Source: Pseudobacter sp.
GTDB taxonomy: Bacteria; Bacteroidota; Bacteroidia; Chitinophagales; Chitinophagaceae
Length of the DNA: 64,000 bases
Assembly (NCBI GenBank): GCA_017849455.1
Contig: JAFIGX010000024.1
Coordinates: forward strand, 682,001 to 746,000
Reading direction: 5' to 3'
Within the stretch, counting starts at the first letter, position 1. Each line of letters opens with the position of its first letter. The translations under genes and the position numbers were made by a program. Under the pieces are notes generated by a model that saw only the letters and a program-made list of their open reading frames with translations, searched no databases and was not told where the DNA came from. Shown piece by piece: positions 17,747 through 25,891 of this stretch.

Positions 17747-19664
17747 GGATCTCCAATTTTCCGTATTTGCGTAATTCATATTCTTTCGTCATCAGAAAGA
17801 TCAGGGGTGTTACCAATAAAATATGGGTGGAAGAAGTGAGCACGCCGCCGATCATCGGCAAAACGATCGGTTTCATCACATCTGTTCCAACACCGGATGC
17901 CCAAAGCACAGGTACCAAACCGAAGAGCGAAACGCAGACCGTCATGAGTTTGGGCCTTAATCTTTTTGCAGCGCCCCGTATCACGTATTGCCTCAGGTCT
18001 TCTTTGGTGATGGTGGCTGCGGAATTGCCTTTTGCTTTCACCAGTTGCTGCATGGCGTCGTTCAGGTAGATCACCATCACGATCCCTGTTTCCACTGCAA
18101 TGCCGAAGAGGGCGATGAAACCTACAGCCACTGCCACGGAAAGATTGACGCCCCAAAAATAGATCATATAAGCGCCGCCGATCAGGGCAAAGGGTACTGT
18201 GATCAGGCTCAGGAATGCCTCACGAATGGAATGAAAAGCGAAATACAGGGAGAAGAAGATGATCACCAACACCACCGGTGCTATCCACATCAGTGTTTGC
18301 TGTCCGCGGATCAGGTTTTCATATTGTCCGCTCCATTCCAGGTAATAACCCTGCGGTAAGATCCCTTTGGCCTGGTTCATTTTAGCGATCGCTTCTTTCA
18401 CGGTGCTGCCCAGGTCACGGTCGCGGACATTGAATAATACAGCGCCTCTCAGCATGGCGTTCTCACTGCTGATCATGGGAGGGCCGTCTTCAAATTCAAT
18501 ATTGGCAACGGACGATAAGGGCACTTCACCCATGGTGGGGGACATGAGGGGGATGCGTTTTATCCGCTCCACGCTGTTCCGGTAATCTTGTGATAGTCGA
18601 ACGCTGATGGAGAACCGCTTTCTGCCTTCGATCGTATTGCCGATGGAAGCCCCGCCGAGTGCGGTTTCCACAGTCTGGTTCACATCGTCTGCATTGAGGC
18701 CATAGCGGCTCAGGTCGTCGCGCCTGGGCGTAATGCTCAGGTATTTCCCCCCTGTAACCGGCTCCACGTAGAGATCGGCGATCCCCTGCGTGCCTTCCAG
18801 TATCTTTCTTACTTTCTCAGAAACAGCGGCGATGGAATCGAGATGCTGCCCATACACTTTCACACCCACATCGGTGCGGATACCGGTGGCCAGCATATTG
18901 ATCCGGTTGATGATCGGTTGTGTCCAACCGTTCACCACGCCCGGTATCTGCAATTTGGCATCCAGCTCGTTGATAAGGTCTTTTTTGGTGATGCCTTTTC
19001 TCCATGCAGATTTGGGTTTGAGCATGATGATGGTCTCGATCATGCTGATAGGGGAGTTGTCCGTTGCGGTGCTCGCGCGACCTGCTTTGCCAAGGACTTT
19101 TTCAACCTCAGGTACCGATTTGATGATCTTGTCCTGCACCTGCAAAATGCGTTTGGCCTCTGCATTGGAAATATCCGGCAAGGTCACCGGCATGAACAGG
19201 ATGCTCTGCTCGTCCAGCGGCGGCATGAATTCGGTGCCGAGGCTTCTCAGTAACGGTATGGTGATGATCAGGGCCCCTATGTTGATGGCCAGAACGGTCT
19301 TACGCCATTTCAATACAACCCGAATGATGGGCTCGTAGATCCTTTCCAGGAACCGGTTCACCGGGTTGGCATGATCGGGCCTGAATTTCCCTTTCATGAA
19401 AAAAGAGATGAGCACTGGCGCCAGCGTGATCACCAGCAAGGCATCTACGATCATGATAAATGTTTTGGTATAGGCCAGCGGGTGAAACAATTTCCCTTCC
19501 TGGCCCGTGAGCATGAACACGGGCAGAAAAGAAGTGATGATGATGATAGTGGCGAAGAATACGCCGCGCGAAACCTGCTTGCTCGATCCTTCGATCACTT
19601 TCAGTCTTTCTTCCTCGGTTATCCAGGCCGGCTGTTTTTTATGATGCTTATTGAACCATTTCAT
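17730..19664 (-). CDS. cusA: CusA-type Cu(I)/Ag(I) RND pump, C-terminal portion (TM5 onward)
   Basis: 644 residues that align with the part of CusA from just before TM5 (GVFFATIIIITSFLPVFMLTGQEGKLF) to the C-terminus. The metal-relay methionines of E. coli CusA (Met573, Met623, Met672) are all represented: LFMPVTLP (Met158), SPISMIETI (Met208) and NRINMLATGI (Met257). This supports monovalent copper or silver as substrate. It starts at 19664 inside the stop of the upstream frame (ATGA overlap). Together the two frames make 1076 residues, close to a full CusA, with nothing essential missing. Either the pump is made as two polypeptides by translational coupling or a frameshift has split the gene; the sequence alone does not decide. 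Confidence 0.88.
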   Translation of the reverse strand: MKWFNKHHKKQPAWITEEERLKVIEGSSKQVSRGVFFATIIIITSFLPVFMLTGQEGKLFHPLAYTKTFIMIVDALLVITLAPVLISFFMKGKFRPDHANPVNRFLERIYEPIIRVVLKWRKTVLAINIGALIITIPLLRSLGTEFMPPLDEQSILFMPVTLPDISNAEAKRILQVQDKIIKSVPEVEKVLGKAGRASTATDNSPISMIETIIMLKPKSAWRKGITKKDLINELDAKLQIPGVVNGWTQPIINRINMLATGIRTDVGVKVYGQHLDSIAAVSEKVRKILEGTQGIADLYVEPVTGGKYLSITPRRDDLSRYGLNADDVNQTVETALGGASIGNTIEGRKRFSISVRLSQDYRNSVERIKRIPLMSPTMGEVPLSSVANIEFEDGPPMISSENAMLRGAVLFNVRDRDLGSTVKEAIAKMNQAKGILPQGYYLEWSGQYENLIRGQQTLMWIAPVVLVIIFFSLYFAFHSIREAFLSLITVPFALIGGAYMIYFWGVNLSVAVAVGFIALFGIAVETGIVMVIYLNDAMQQLVKAKGNSAATITKEDLRQYVIRGAAKRLRPKLMTVCVSLFGLVPVLWASGVGTDVMKPIVLPMIGGVLTSSTHILLVTPLIFLMTKEYELRKYGKLEIHETNH

Positions 19665-20959
19665 GATGAAGCCGATTGTTTGTTTTGATGCAGATATTGC
19701 TCATATTTTTCCGACAGGTGCTTGTAGGCATTCTCGCTCATGATGATCCCATTGTCTACGATCACCCCGATAGCGAGGGCAATACCGGTGAGGGACATGA
19801 TATTCGAAGAGATGCCGGAAGCATTCAGCAGGATGAAACTGGCTGCGATAGTAATGGGGATCTGAATGATGATGCTCAACGCGCTACGCCAGTGGAAAAG
19901 GAAGATGATCACTACGATCGATACCACGATCATTTCCTCGATGAGGGTCCGCTTGATCGAATCGATCGATTCCCTGATCAGTTCTCCACGGTCATAGACA
20001 ATATCGAATTTTACTTTTTCCGGGAAGCCTTTGGCCACTTCCTTCATTTTTGCTTTTACTTTGTCGATGACTGCCGCTGCGTTCTCACCGTAGCGCATCA
20101 CTACGATGCCGCCCACGCGCTCACCTTCTCCATCCTGGTCGAAGATGCCTAAGCGTGGCTCGCCGGTCATCTGAACGGTGGCAATATCTCTGATACGGAT
20201 GGGAATGCTGTTTTGATTTTTGACAGGGATATTCCCGATCTCTTCCACCGACTTCAGGTACCCGGAGGTTTTGATGATATAACCGATATCGCTCAGCTCG
20301 AATTTCCGGCCACCTGATTCATTGTTGTTGGTTCGGATGGCGTTGATCACTTCGGCGGCCGATAGCCGGTAATACAATAACTGGTTCGGATTGAGCGTAA
20401 CCTGGTATTGTTTCTGGAAACCACCGAAGGAGGCGATCTCACTCACGCCCTCTACATTTTGCAGGGCGAATTTGATATACCAGTCCTGCAATGCCCGCTG
20501 CTCTCCCAGGTCCATCCCGGGCGCATCGAGGGTATACCATAATATATGTCCAACCCCGGTGCCATCAGGGCCCAGTTGCGGTGTAACCCCGGTGGGGAGC
20601 GACCTGGAAACAGTGCTCAATCTTTCGAGCACCCGCTCCCTGGCCCAGTAAATATCCACGTCGTCATTGAAAATGACATAGATGAAGCTCATGCCAAACA
20701 TGGAAGACCCGCGCACGTATTTGATGCGTGGCAATCCCTGCAGATTGGTGACCAGTGGGTAAGTGATTTGGTCTTCGATCAGTTGAGGGCCCCGGCCCAT
20801 CCATTCGGTGAAAACGATCACCTGGTTCTCGGAGAGATCAGGAATGGCGTCGATCGGATTTTTTTTGACTGCAAAAAAGCCCCAGGTGAAAAGGCCGGCA
20901 GCCAATACCAGCACAATGAACCTGTTGTGCAATGACCATTCAATAATGCGATGTACCAT
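19661..20959 (-). CDS. cusA: CusA-type RND pump, N-terminal portion (TM1-TM4)
   Basis: 432 residues covering TM1, the first porter domain and TM2-TM4. Family motifs include NPIDAIPDLSENQVIVFTEW, GPDGTGVGHILWYTL and TM4 with AIGVIVDNGIIMSENAYKHL; Asp402 corresponds to the proton-relay aspartate of CusA (Asp405). It stops with TGA at 19661 in the cytoplasmic loop between TM4 and TM5, and the remainder follows in another frame through an ATGA overlap. The tail after the conserved part (residues about 416-432) is polar and Gln/Ser-rich, as this loop is in full-length homologues. It is preceded by a HYC_CC_PP gene 137 bases upstream, which probably opens the operon. Confidence 0.88.
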   Translation of the reverse strand: MVHRIIEWSLHNRFIVLVLAAGLFTWGFFAVKKNPIDAIPDLSENQVIVFTEWMGRGPQLIEDQITYPLVTNLQGLPRIKYVRGSSMFGMSFIYVIFNDDVDIYWARERVLERLSTVSRSLPTGVTPQLGPDGTGVGHILWYTLDAPGMDLGEQRALQDWYIKFALQNVEGVSEIASFGGFQKQYQVTLNPNQLLYYRLSAAEVINAIRTNNNESGGRKFELSDIGYIIKTSGYLKSVEEIGNIPVKNQNSIPIRIRDIATVQMTGEPRLGIFDQDGEGERVGGIVVMRYGENAAAVIDKVKAKMKEVAKGFPEKVKFDIVYDRGELIRESIDSIKRTLIEEMIVVSIVVIIFLFHWRSALSIIIQIPITIAASFILLNASGISSNIMSLTGIALAIGVIVDNGIIMSENAYKHLSEKYEQYLHQNKQSASS

Positions 20960-21096
20960 AGCAATTCTTTACGGAAGGCTGGATGAGTGTAATTGTTACG
21001 GGTAAAAAATTACCGGAAGATGGAGTAGTGGAATGTATTCATAGCAATGTCGGTGGCCGAAGATGAATGGCCACAGAATTCCACCGGGGGAAGGTA

Positions 21097-21504
21097 TCAG
21101 ATAAGAAAGCAGGAGTGGAGGATGGTGATGGGCACTTTAGCGCTTCTGGGTGGCGCATGGCTGCGGGGATTTTCCGTTGCCAGTGAACTTGCATAGATCT
21201 GGGGAAGTTCTATAATAGAGGCGGGTACTGCATTTGAAAGGAATTGCAGGGTCTCGAAAGCCGTTGCGGGGCTTTTCAGTTGGTCCTTTTCCACCTGAAC
21301 GAGCTTGTGCTCGTCCTTACAGCATTTTTTCTTACAGGCTTTTGTGGGCTGCTTCGCTTTTCCGCACTTGCCACATTCGCCTGTTTTAGGATGCCACAGA
21401 TTGGTTTCCACCAATTTGCCATTGCAATAATGCAAATGCAATGTGGCGCCCGTGGAGGTGCCCATGTAAAGCATTGCTAATATGGCAATGAGGAATTTTT
21501 TCAT
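21097..21504 (-). CDS. HYC_CC_PP family small secreted protein
   Basis: 135 residues with a signal peptide (about 1-20). The three hallmarks of the family are present in order: LHYCNGK (His25-Tyr26-Cys27), KKKCCKDEHK (Cys61-Cys62) and HAPPRS (Pro118-Pro119). A further CGKCGK lies between them. Such proteins are common beside Cus/Czc pumps in Bacteroidota. The cysteine and histidine content suggests metal binding in the periplasm, but no activity is established. It is divergent from fecR and is the likely first gene of the copper-efflux operon; the 127-base divergent region holds a dyad at 21573-21587. Confidence 0.85.
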   Translation of the reverse strand: MKKFLIAILAMLYMGTSTGATLHLHYCNGKLVETNLWHPKTGECGKCGKAKQPTKACKKKCCKDEHKLVQVEKDQLKSPATAFETLQFLSNAVPASIIELPQIYASSLATENPRSHAPPRSAKVPITILHSCFLI

Positions 21505-21572
21505 TCAGAACAAAACTACCAGGTATTTCATAGGGGCTGTTACATAATTATGGAAATCTCCTTCGGCCGCAC

Positions 21573-21587
21573 TTAACAGTTTGTTAA
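21573..21587. promoter_or_regulatory. Inverted repeat TTAACA-GTT-TGTTAA between cus operon and fecR
   Basis: A perfect 6-bp dyad with a 3-base spacer lies in the divergent region between the HYC_CC_PP gene (start 21504) and fecR (start 21632). It could be an operator for either side. Only the symmetry is seen; the role is inferred. Confidence 0.35.
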
Positions 21588-21631
21588 TACGCCATCGATG
21601 GTACTTTTTACAGCCTGCGTTATTACTCTGC

Positions 21632-22624
21632 ATGAAACGATCCCGGCAGCGCATCGATGAATTGATCGATCACCTGCAAAATGACCAGTGCACCCCGGAG
21701 GAACTGGCATTGATCAGGAGATGGATATTGGAAATGGACCTGAACGATCCGGCTATTGCGCCCGAAACGATGGAAGAGATCAAAATGAGAATGTACCGGG
21801 AATTGATAGAGGGTATCCATTCAGTGCCTGTGATCAGGGCCGGTAACCGTACAAGGATCTGGAAATATATAGCTGTGGCAGCATTGATCATCATAGCGGG
21901 ACTACCGGTTTTCAGGATGTACATGGACCGCAGGACGGTGTTGCCGGCAAGCCAGGCAGCCTATGCCTGGACGGTGATCGCCAACGATCAGGACCTGGTC
22001 AGGAAACTGGTAATGCCCGATGGAACGGTAGTTTGGCTGAACAGGGATTCAAGAATCGAATTCGACGATCATCAATACAACAGGTCGCAACGGTTCGTGA
22101 GGTTATCGGGTGAAGCATTTTTCGAAGTGAAGAAAGACACATCGAAACCATTTGTAGTGGAGACCGGCAACCTGTTCACCCGTGTGTTGGGTACCGCTTT
22201 CAATATAGAGGCGTACCATCAGGAATCGGAAATAAGAGTATCGCTGGTGCATGGTAAGGTGGAGTTAGGGAACAAGACAGACGAACAAATTGCCTTGCTT
22301 GCTCCGAACCAGACCTTACGGTATTCAAAGCAAACAAAGACATGGCAGGTGTTGCCGGTGGCCGTAAGCAATATCGGCCTGTGGACGGAAGGACACCTGG
22401 TGTTCAATGAAGTGCCTTTGCAGGAAGTATTGGAAAGGGTAGAAAAAAGATACCAGGTACATATTGAATATGATCCGGCATTGATGCGCAGCAAACGCAT
22501 CACCGCCAATTTCATGACAGGTTCATGGGAAACTGCCTTGCAGAATATCCTGTTTGTGCATGGATTGAGCTACCGGAAAGAAGCAGGCAGGGTCATTATC
22601 ATAAAAAACAGAACGACCAAATAG
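21632..22624 (+). CDS. FecR-family anti-sigma factor (no adjacent sigma gene)
   Basis: 330 residues from the ATG at 21632, where the cytoplasmic N-terminal domain begins (MKRSRQRIDELIDHL); an upstream TTG is unlikely. One transmembrane helix (IWKYIAVAALIIIAGLPVF) is followed by a periplasmic FecR domain (VMPDGTVVWLNRDSRIEF ... GEAFFEVKKD ... VLGTAFNIEAY) and a C-terminal DUF4974/STN-like domain (VPLQEVLERVEKRYQVHIEY). It should hold an ECF sigma factor until the downstream TonB receptor signals substrate binding through its own STN domain. Unlike the trio at 36968, no sigma gene precedes it; the upstream neighbour is the unrelated copper operon. The partner must be encoded elsewhere. Confidence 0.9.
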   Translation: MKRSRQRIDELIDHLQNDQCTPEELALIRRWILEMDLNDPAIAPETMEEIKMRMYRELIEGIHSVPVIRAGNRTRIWKYIAVAALIIIAGLPVFRMYMDRRTVLPASQAAYAWTVIANDQDLVRKLVMPDGTVVWLNRDSRIEFDDHQYNRSQRFVRLSGEAFFEVKKDTSKPFVVETGNLFTRVLGTAFNIEAYHQESEIRVSLVHGKVELGNKTDEQIALLAPNQTLRYSKQTKTWQVLPVAVSNIGLWTEGHLVFNEVPLQEVLERVEKRYQVHIEYDPALMRSKRITANFMTGSWETALQNILFVHGLSYRKEAGRVIIIKNRTTK

Positions 22625-22655
22625 GCATTTCGGAAATAGTAAAACACACCAGCGA

Positions 22656-25600
22656 ATGATGCGTCACATTACCAAAACAAGCTGTTTTGCAGGTAATCCC
22701 TTTCTACGGGCAGTGGTCCTCATACTGCTCTGTTCCTTCATGCACCAGGCTTCTCATGCTCAATTATCATCCCTCACTGAAAAGATCAGCATCAACATGA
22801 TGAATACAACGGCGCTCCAGGTGATCCGTGAACTCGACAAACAAAGCGCCTATACTTTCTCCTACGCACAGGCACAACTGGTGAATATCAGGTTAGCCAC
22901 TTTCTCGTATGAAAATACTACGTTAGGCAAAGCGCTCACGAACCTTGGGGCACAGGCCGGTCTTGAATTCAAGGTCTCCGAAATGATGATCGCGGTAAAA
23001 GTGACCGGTCGCCCGCCGGTAGTCCATACAACTCCCTCCGCAAAACCCGGCAGGATCGTGGGCATGGTGCGCAATGAAAAAAATGAAGCCATGGCAGGGG
23101 TGAGCGTTACGGTGGACCAGTTGGAGAAAGGAGTGGTCACATCGGTAACCGGTGATTATTTGCTCACCTTACCTCCCGGCATTTATTCATTACTCATATC
23201 ATTCGTAGGGTATCAGCAAAAGCGTATTACAGATGTACAGGTGAAGGAAGGAGAGGTGACCGATCTGAGCGTTACCCTCACGAAAAAGGATGCCAGTCAG
23301 TTGCAGGCAGTGGTGGTGACCAGCGGTGCAAGACGCGAATCCGTGAGGTCATTGCTGATGGCACAGAAAAATAATGCAGCCATGACGAACGGCATCAGCG
23401 CCGAACAGATACGTGTAACGCCCGACAATAATACTGCCCAGGTCCTGAAAAGAGTAAGTGGCATCACCGTACAGAACGATAAATTCGTTACGATCCGGGG
23501 TGTGAGTGACCGTTATAATAATGTATTGATCAATGGCGCTTCCCTGCCGAGCACAGAGCCCAATCGACGGAACTTCAGCTTCGATATCGTGCCCAGCCAA
23601 CTGGTGGATAATATCGTTATCAATAAAACCGCCACCCCGGACCTCCCCAGTGAATTTACAGGTGGCCTGGTGCAGATCAATACGAAGGACGTGCCTGCTG
23701 AAAATTTTCTGAGCCTCACGGTGGGAACAGGATTCAATTCCGAAAGCACAGGCAGGGATTTCATCAGTTATAAACGTGATAAGAAAGCCTGGATGGGCAT
23801 CGTGGATGAAGACCGTAAATGGTTTGGGGATGGAAGGGCATTCAACCAGGAAGAATATGTGAAGTTCAATGCATCCAGGGATACTGCTTCCATGCGAAGG
23901 GTAGGCTCCCGGATCCCTACCCGTTGGCGTACTTACAGATACCCTTATGCGCCAACGCAGAATTACCAGTTGTCGGGCGGCGTGAACAAGCCGCTCCGTA
24001 ACAATAATATGATCGGTGTTATTGCTGCGCTTACCTATCTAAACGAGCGGTTATACGAGGAAGGAGAGGCCCGCAGCCTCCAGAGCTACAATAATGAAAG
24101 CAAGCGTTATAAATACAACACCACTATCGGCGGCCTGCTGAATATGGCCTATAAATCGAAGAAACATAAACTGGCCTGGAAGAACCTCTACAACCGTCGC
24201 TATAGTAGCCAGTACGATGATCAGTATGGGAACCAGATCGGGAATGGCGGTATCGAGAACCGGACGGGAGAAACTGTCCTGACGAACAGACTGGTGCATT
24301 CAAGACTGGAAGGCGAGCACCGCCTGTTGAAAGCCGGTGTCAGGCTTGACTGGTACGGTGATTATATCACACTCAAAAGAGAACAACCAGACGGTCGTTA
24401 CCTGGAAGGCAGGGACCTCGATTCGGGAAGCTACCGGTATCAATATAATTTCAACGATCGCTTTTTATACCTGGGCGGGTTGTATGCGGCGGTGCTCGAT
24501 GAAAAAAGACACAATGCAGGGATCAGCCTGAACATCCCGTTCCAGATCGGAAAAAAAGAACAGGCTTTCAAGACCGGCTATGCCTGGTCGAAACGGAAGG
24601 CCGATTTCGATGCAACGGGCCTGAGGATATTGAGCGCTACCAATTATGGGGAATCCAGGCTGGGATTGCCATACTATGAGATCGTATCGCAAGATGCCAT
24701 CGATAACGGAAGCCTGATCTATACTCCCACGTATGTGAGATCGGGAACAACCGGTGATCGCTATACAGCCCAACAGGAACTACAGGCCGTTTATGCCATG
24801 CTCGACCTTAAATTACTGAATCGATTAAGGCTGGTGGGTGGCCTGCGGTTTGAAAATAACCGCATGACAGTATCCACCGTTTTCTACAATATCAGCGGAT
24901 ACAGTGAATTCAGGGATTCATCATACCGGGAGAAGAGCTGGCTTCCTTCCGTCAATCTGATCTATAGCCTCACTGACCAACTGAACATCAGGGCCGCTTA
25001 CAGCAAAACATTATCGAGACCCGATTTCGTTGAACGATCGCCGTATGTATATTATGATTTCGTTGAGCAGGTAGATGTAACCGGCCAGCAGGGCCTTGAA
25101 ATAACGACGATCAAAAACTATGATCTGCGTTTCGAATATTATCCTTCCGGCAATGAAATTATCTCCGCTTCCTTATTTTATAAGGACTTCGATAAGCCGG
25201 TAGAGCGGTTCTATAATATCGGCAACACGAGTAACAGCGTAGAATACAAAAATCTTTACAAGGCTACTGCAAAAGGTTTTGAATTGGAGCTGAGAAAATC
25301 ACTGGGTTTTGTAAATCCGGGAAGCACCTGGTTACAGAACCTGTATATCAGTGGCAACTATACTTATCTGGAAGGAACGATCAGGTATCTCGTTACCAAA
25401 AGCCCGATCACGCAAAAAGATACTTTCTATGTAGGAGATGCAGGAAGGCCGATCCAGGGGCTTTCGCCTTATATCATCAATGCCGGTCTCAATTACCAGG
25501 GCAGGTCATGGGGTTTCAATTTAGGGTTTAACCGTTTCGGCCGCAGGATCGTGAATGGAGGCACGAAGGCAACCCTGGTCCAGTTTGAAAACCCCCGCTC

Positions 25601-25856
25601 GGTGCTCGATCTGCAGATAAGCACCAGGCTGGCAAAACAAAAAGCCGAGATCAGGCTGAATATATCCGACCTGCTCAACCAGGACTACATTATTTACAGC
25701 AACAATGTGAATGGCAATATCGGCAATGGGTACAATCCACTGGAAGGGCCTAATAATGACCCCAAGGGAGATGCCTATAATAAAGTGCTGGATTTTGTGA
25801 ATTACAGGGTGAAGAGAGGAACAGGTTTCAGTATCAGTATCAATTATAAATTCTGA
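22656..25856 (+). CDS. TonB-dependent receptor with STN and carboxypeptidase-like N-terminal domains
   Basis: 1066 residues. A signal peptide (about 1-35) is followed by a STN signalling domain (about 42-112), a CarboxypepD_reg beta-domain (about 132-212, GRIVGMVRNEKNEAMAGVSV), a plug (VLKRVSGITVQNDKFVTIRG) and a 22-strand barrel ending in the C-terminal Phe typical of Omp insertion. The plug wording (RYNNVLINGASLPS) places it with general TonB receptors rather than SusC/RagA, and no SusD follows. It lies 31 bases after fecR, so cell-surface signalling to a sigma factor is expected. The ligand is unknown; the next genes encode secreted T9SS proteins and lipoproteins that may belong to its surface complex. 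Confidence 0.9.
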   Translation: MMRHITKTSCFAGNPFLRAVVLILLCSFMHQASHAQLSSLTEKISINMMNTTALQVIRELDKQSAYTFSYAQAQLVNIRLATFSYENTTLGKALTNLGAQAGLEFKVSEMMIAVKVTGRPPVVHTTPSAKPGRIVGMVRNEKNEAMAGVSVTVDQLEKGVVTSVTGDYLLTLPPGIYSLLISFVGYQQKRITDVQVKEGEVTDLSVTLTKKDASQLQAVVVTSGARRESVRSLLMAQKNNAAMTNGISAEQIRVTPDNNTAQVLKRVSGITVQNDKFVTIRGVSDRYNNVLINGASLPSTEPNRRNFSFDIVPSQLVDNIVINKTATPDLPSEFTGGLVQINTKDVPAENFLSLTVGTGFNSESTGRDFISYKRDKKAWMGIVDEDRKWFGDGRAFNQEEYVKFNASRDTASMRRVGSRIPTRWRTYRYPYAPTQNYQLSGGVNKPLRNNNMIGVIAALTYLNERLYEEGEARSLQSYNNESKRYKYNTTIGGLLNMAYKSKKHKLAWKNLYNRRYSSQYDDQYGNQIGNGGIENRTGETVLTNRLVHSRLEGEHRLLKAGVRLDWYGDYITLKREQPDGRYLEGRDLDSGSYRYQYNFNDRFLYLGGLYAAVLDEKRHNAGISLNIPFQIGKKEQAFKTGYAWSKRKADFDATGLRILSATNYGESRLGLPYYEIVSQDAIDNGSLIYTPTYVRSGTTGDRYTAQQELQAVYAMLDLKLLNRLRLVGGLRFENNRMTVSTVFYNISGYSEFRDSSYREKSWLPSVNLIYSLTDQLNIRAAYSKTLSRPDFVERSPYVYYDFVEQVDVTGQQGLEITTIKNYDLRFEYYPSGNEIISASLFYKDFDKPVERFYNIGNTSNSVEYKNLYKATAKGFELELRKSLGFVNPGSTWLQNLYISGNYTYLEGTIRYLVTKSPITQKDTFYVGDAGRPIQGLSPYIINAGLNYQGRSWGFNLGFNRFGRRIVNGGTKATLVQFENPRSVLDLQISTRLAKQKAEIRLNISDLLNQDYIIYSNNVNGNIGNGYNPLEGPNNDPKGDAYNKVLDFVNYRVKRGTGFSISINYKF

Positions 25857-25891
25857 CCATCCGTTCATTCAATAAAAAATGTACTCATTCT

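Noticed and set aside
21511..21518. TAGTTTTG on the minus strand, matching the Bacteroidota -7 box, before the HYC_CC_PP gene.
   Set aside because: It is only 6 bases from the start codon and no TTTG-type -33 element is found at the required distance.
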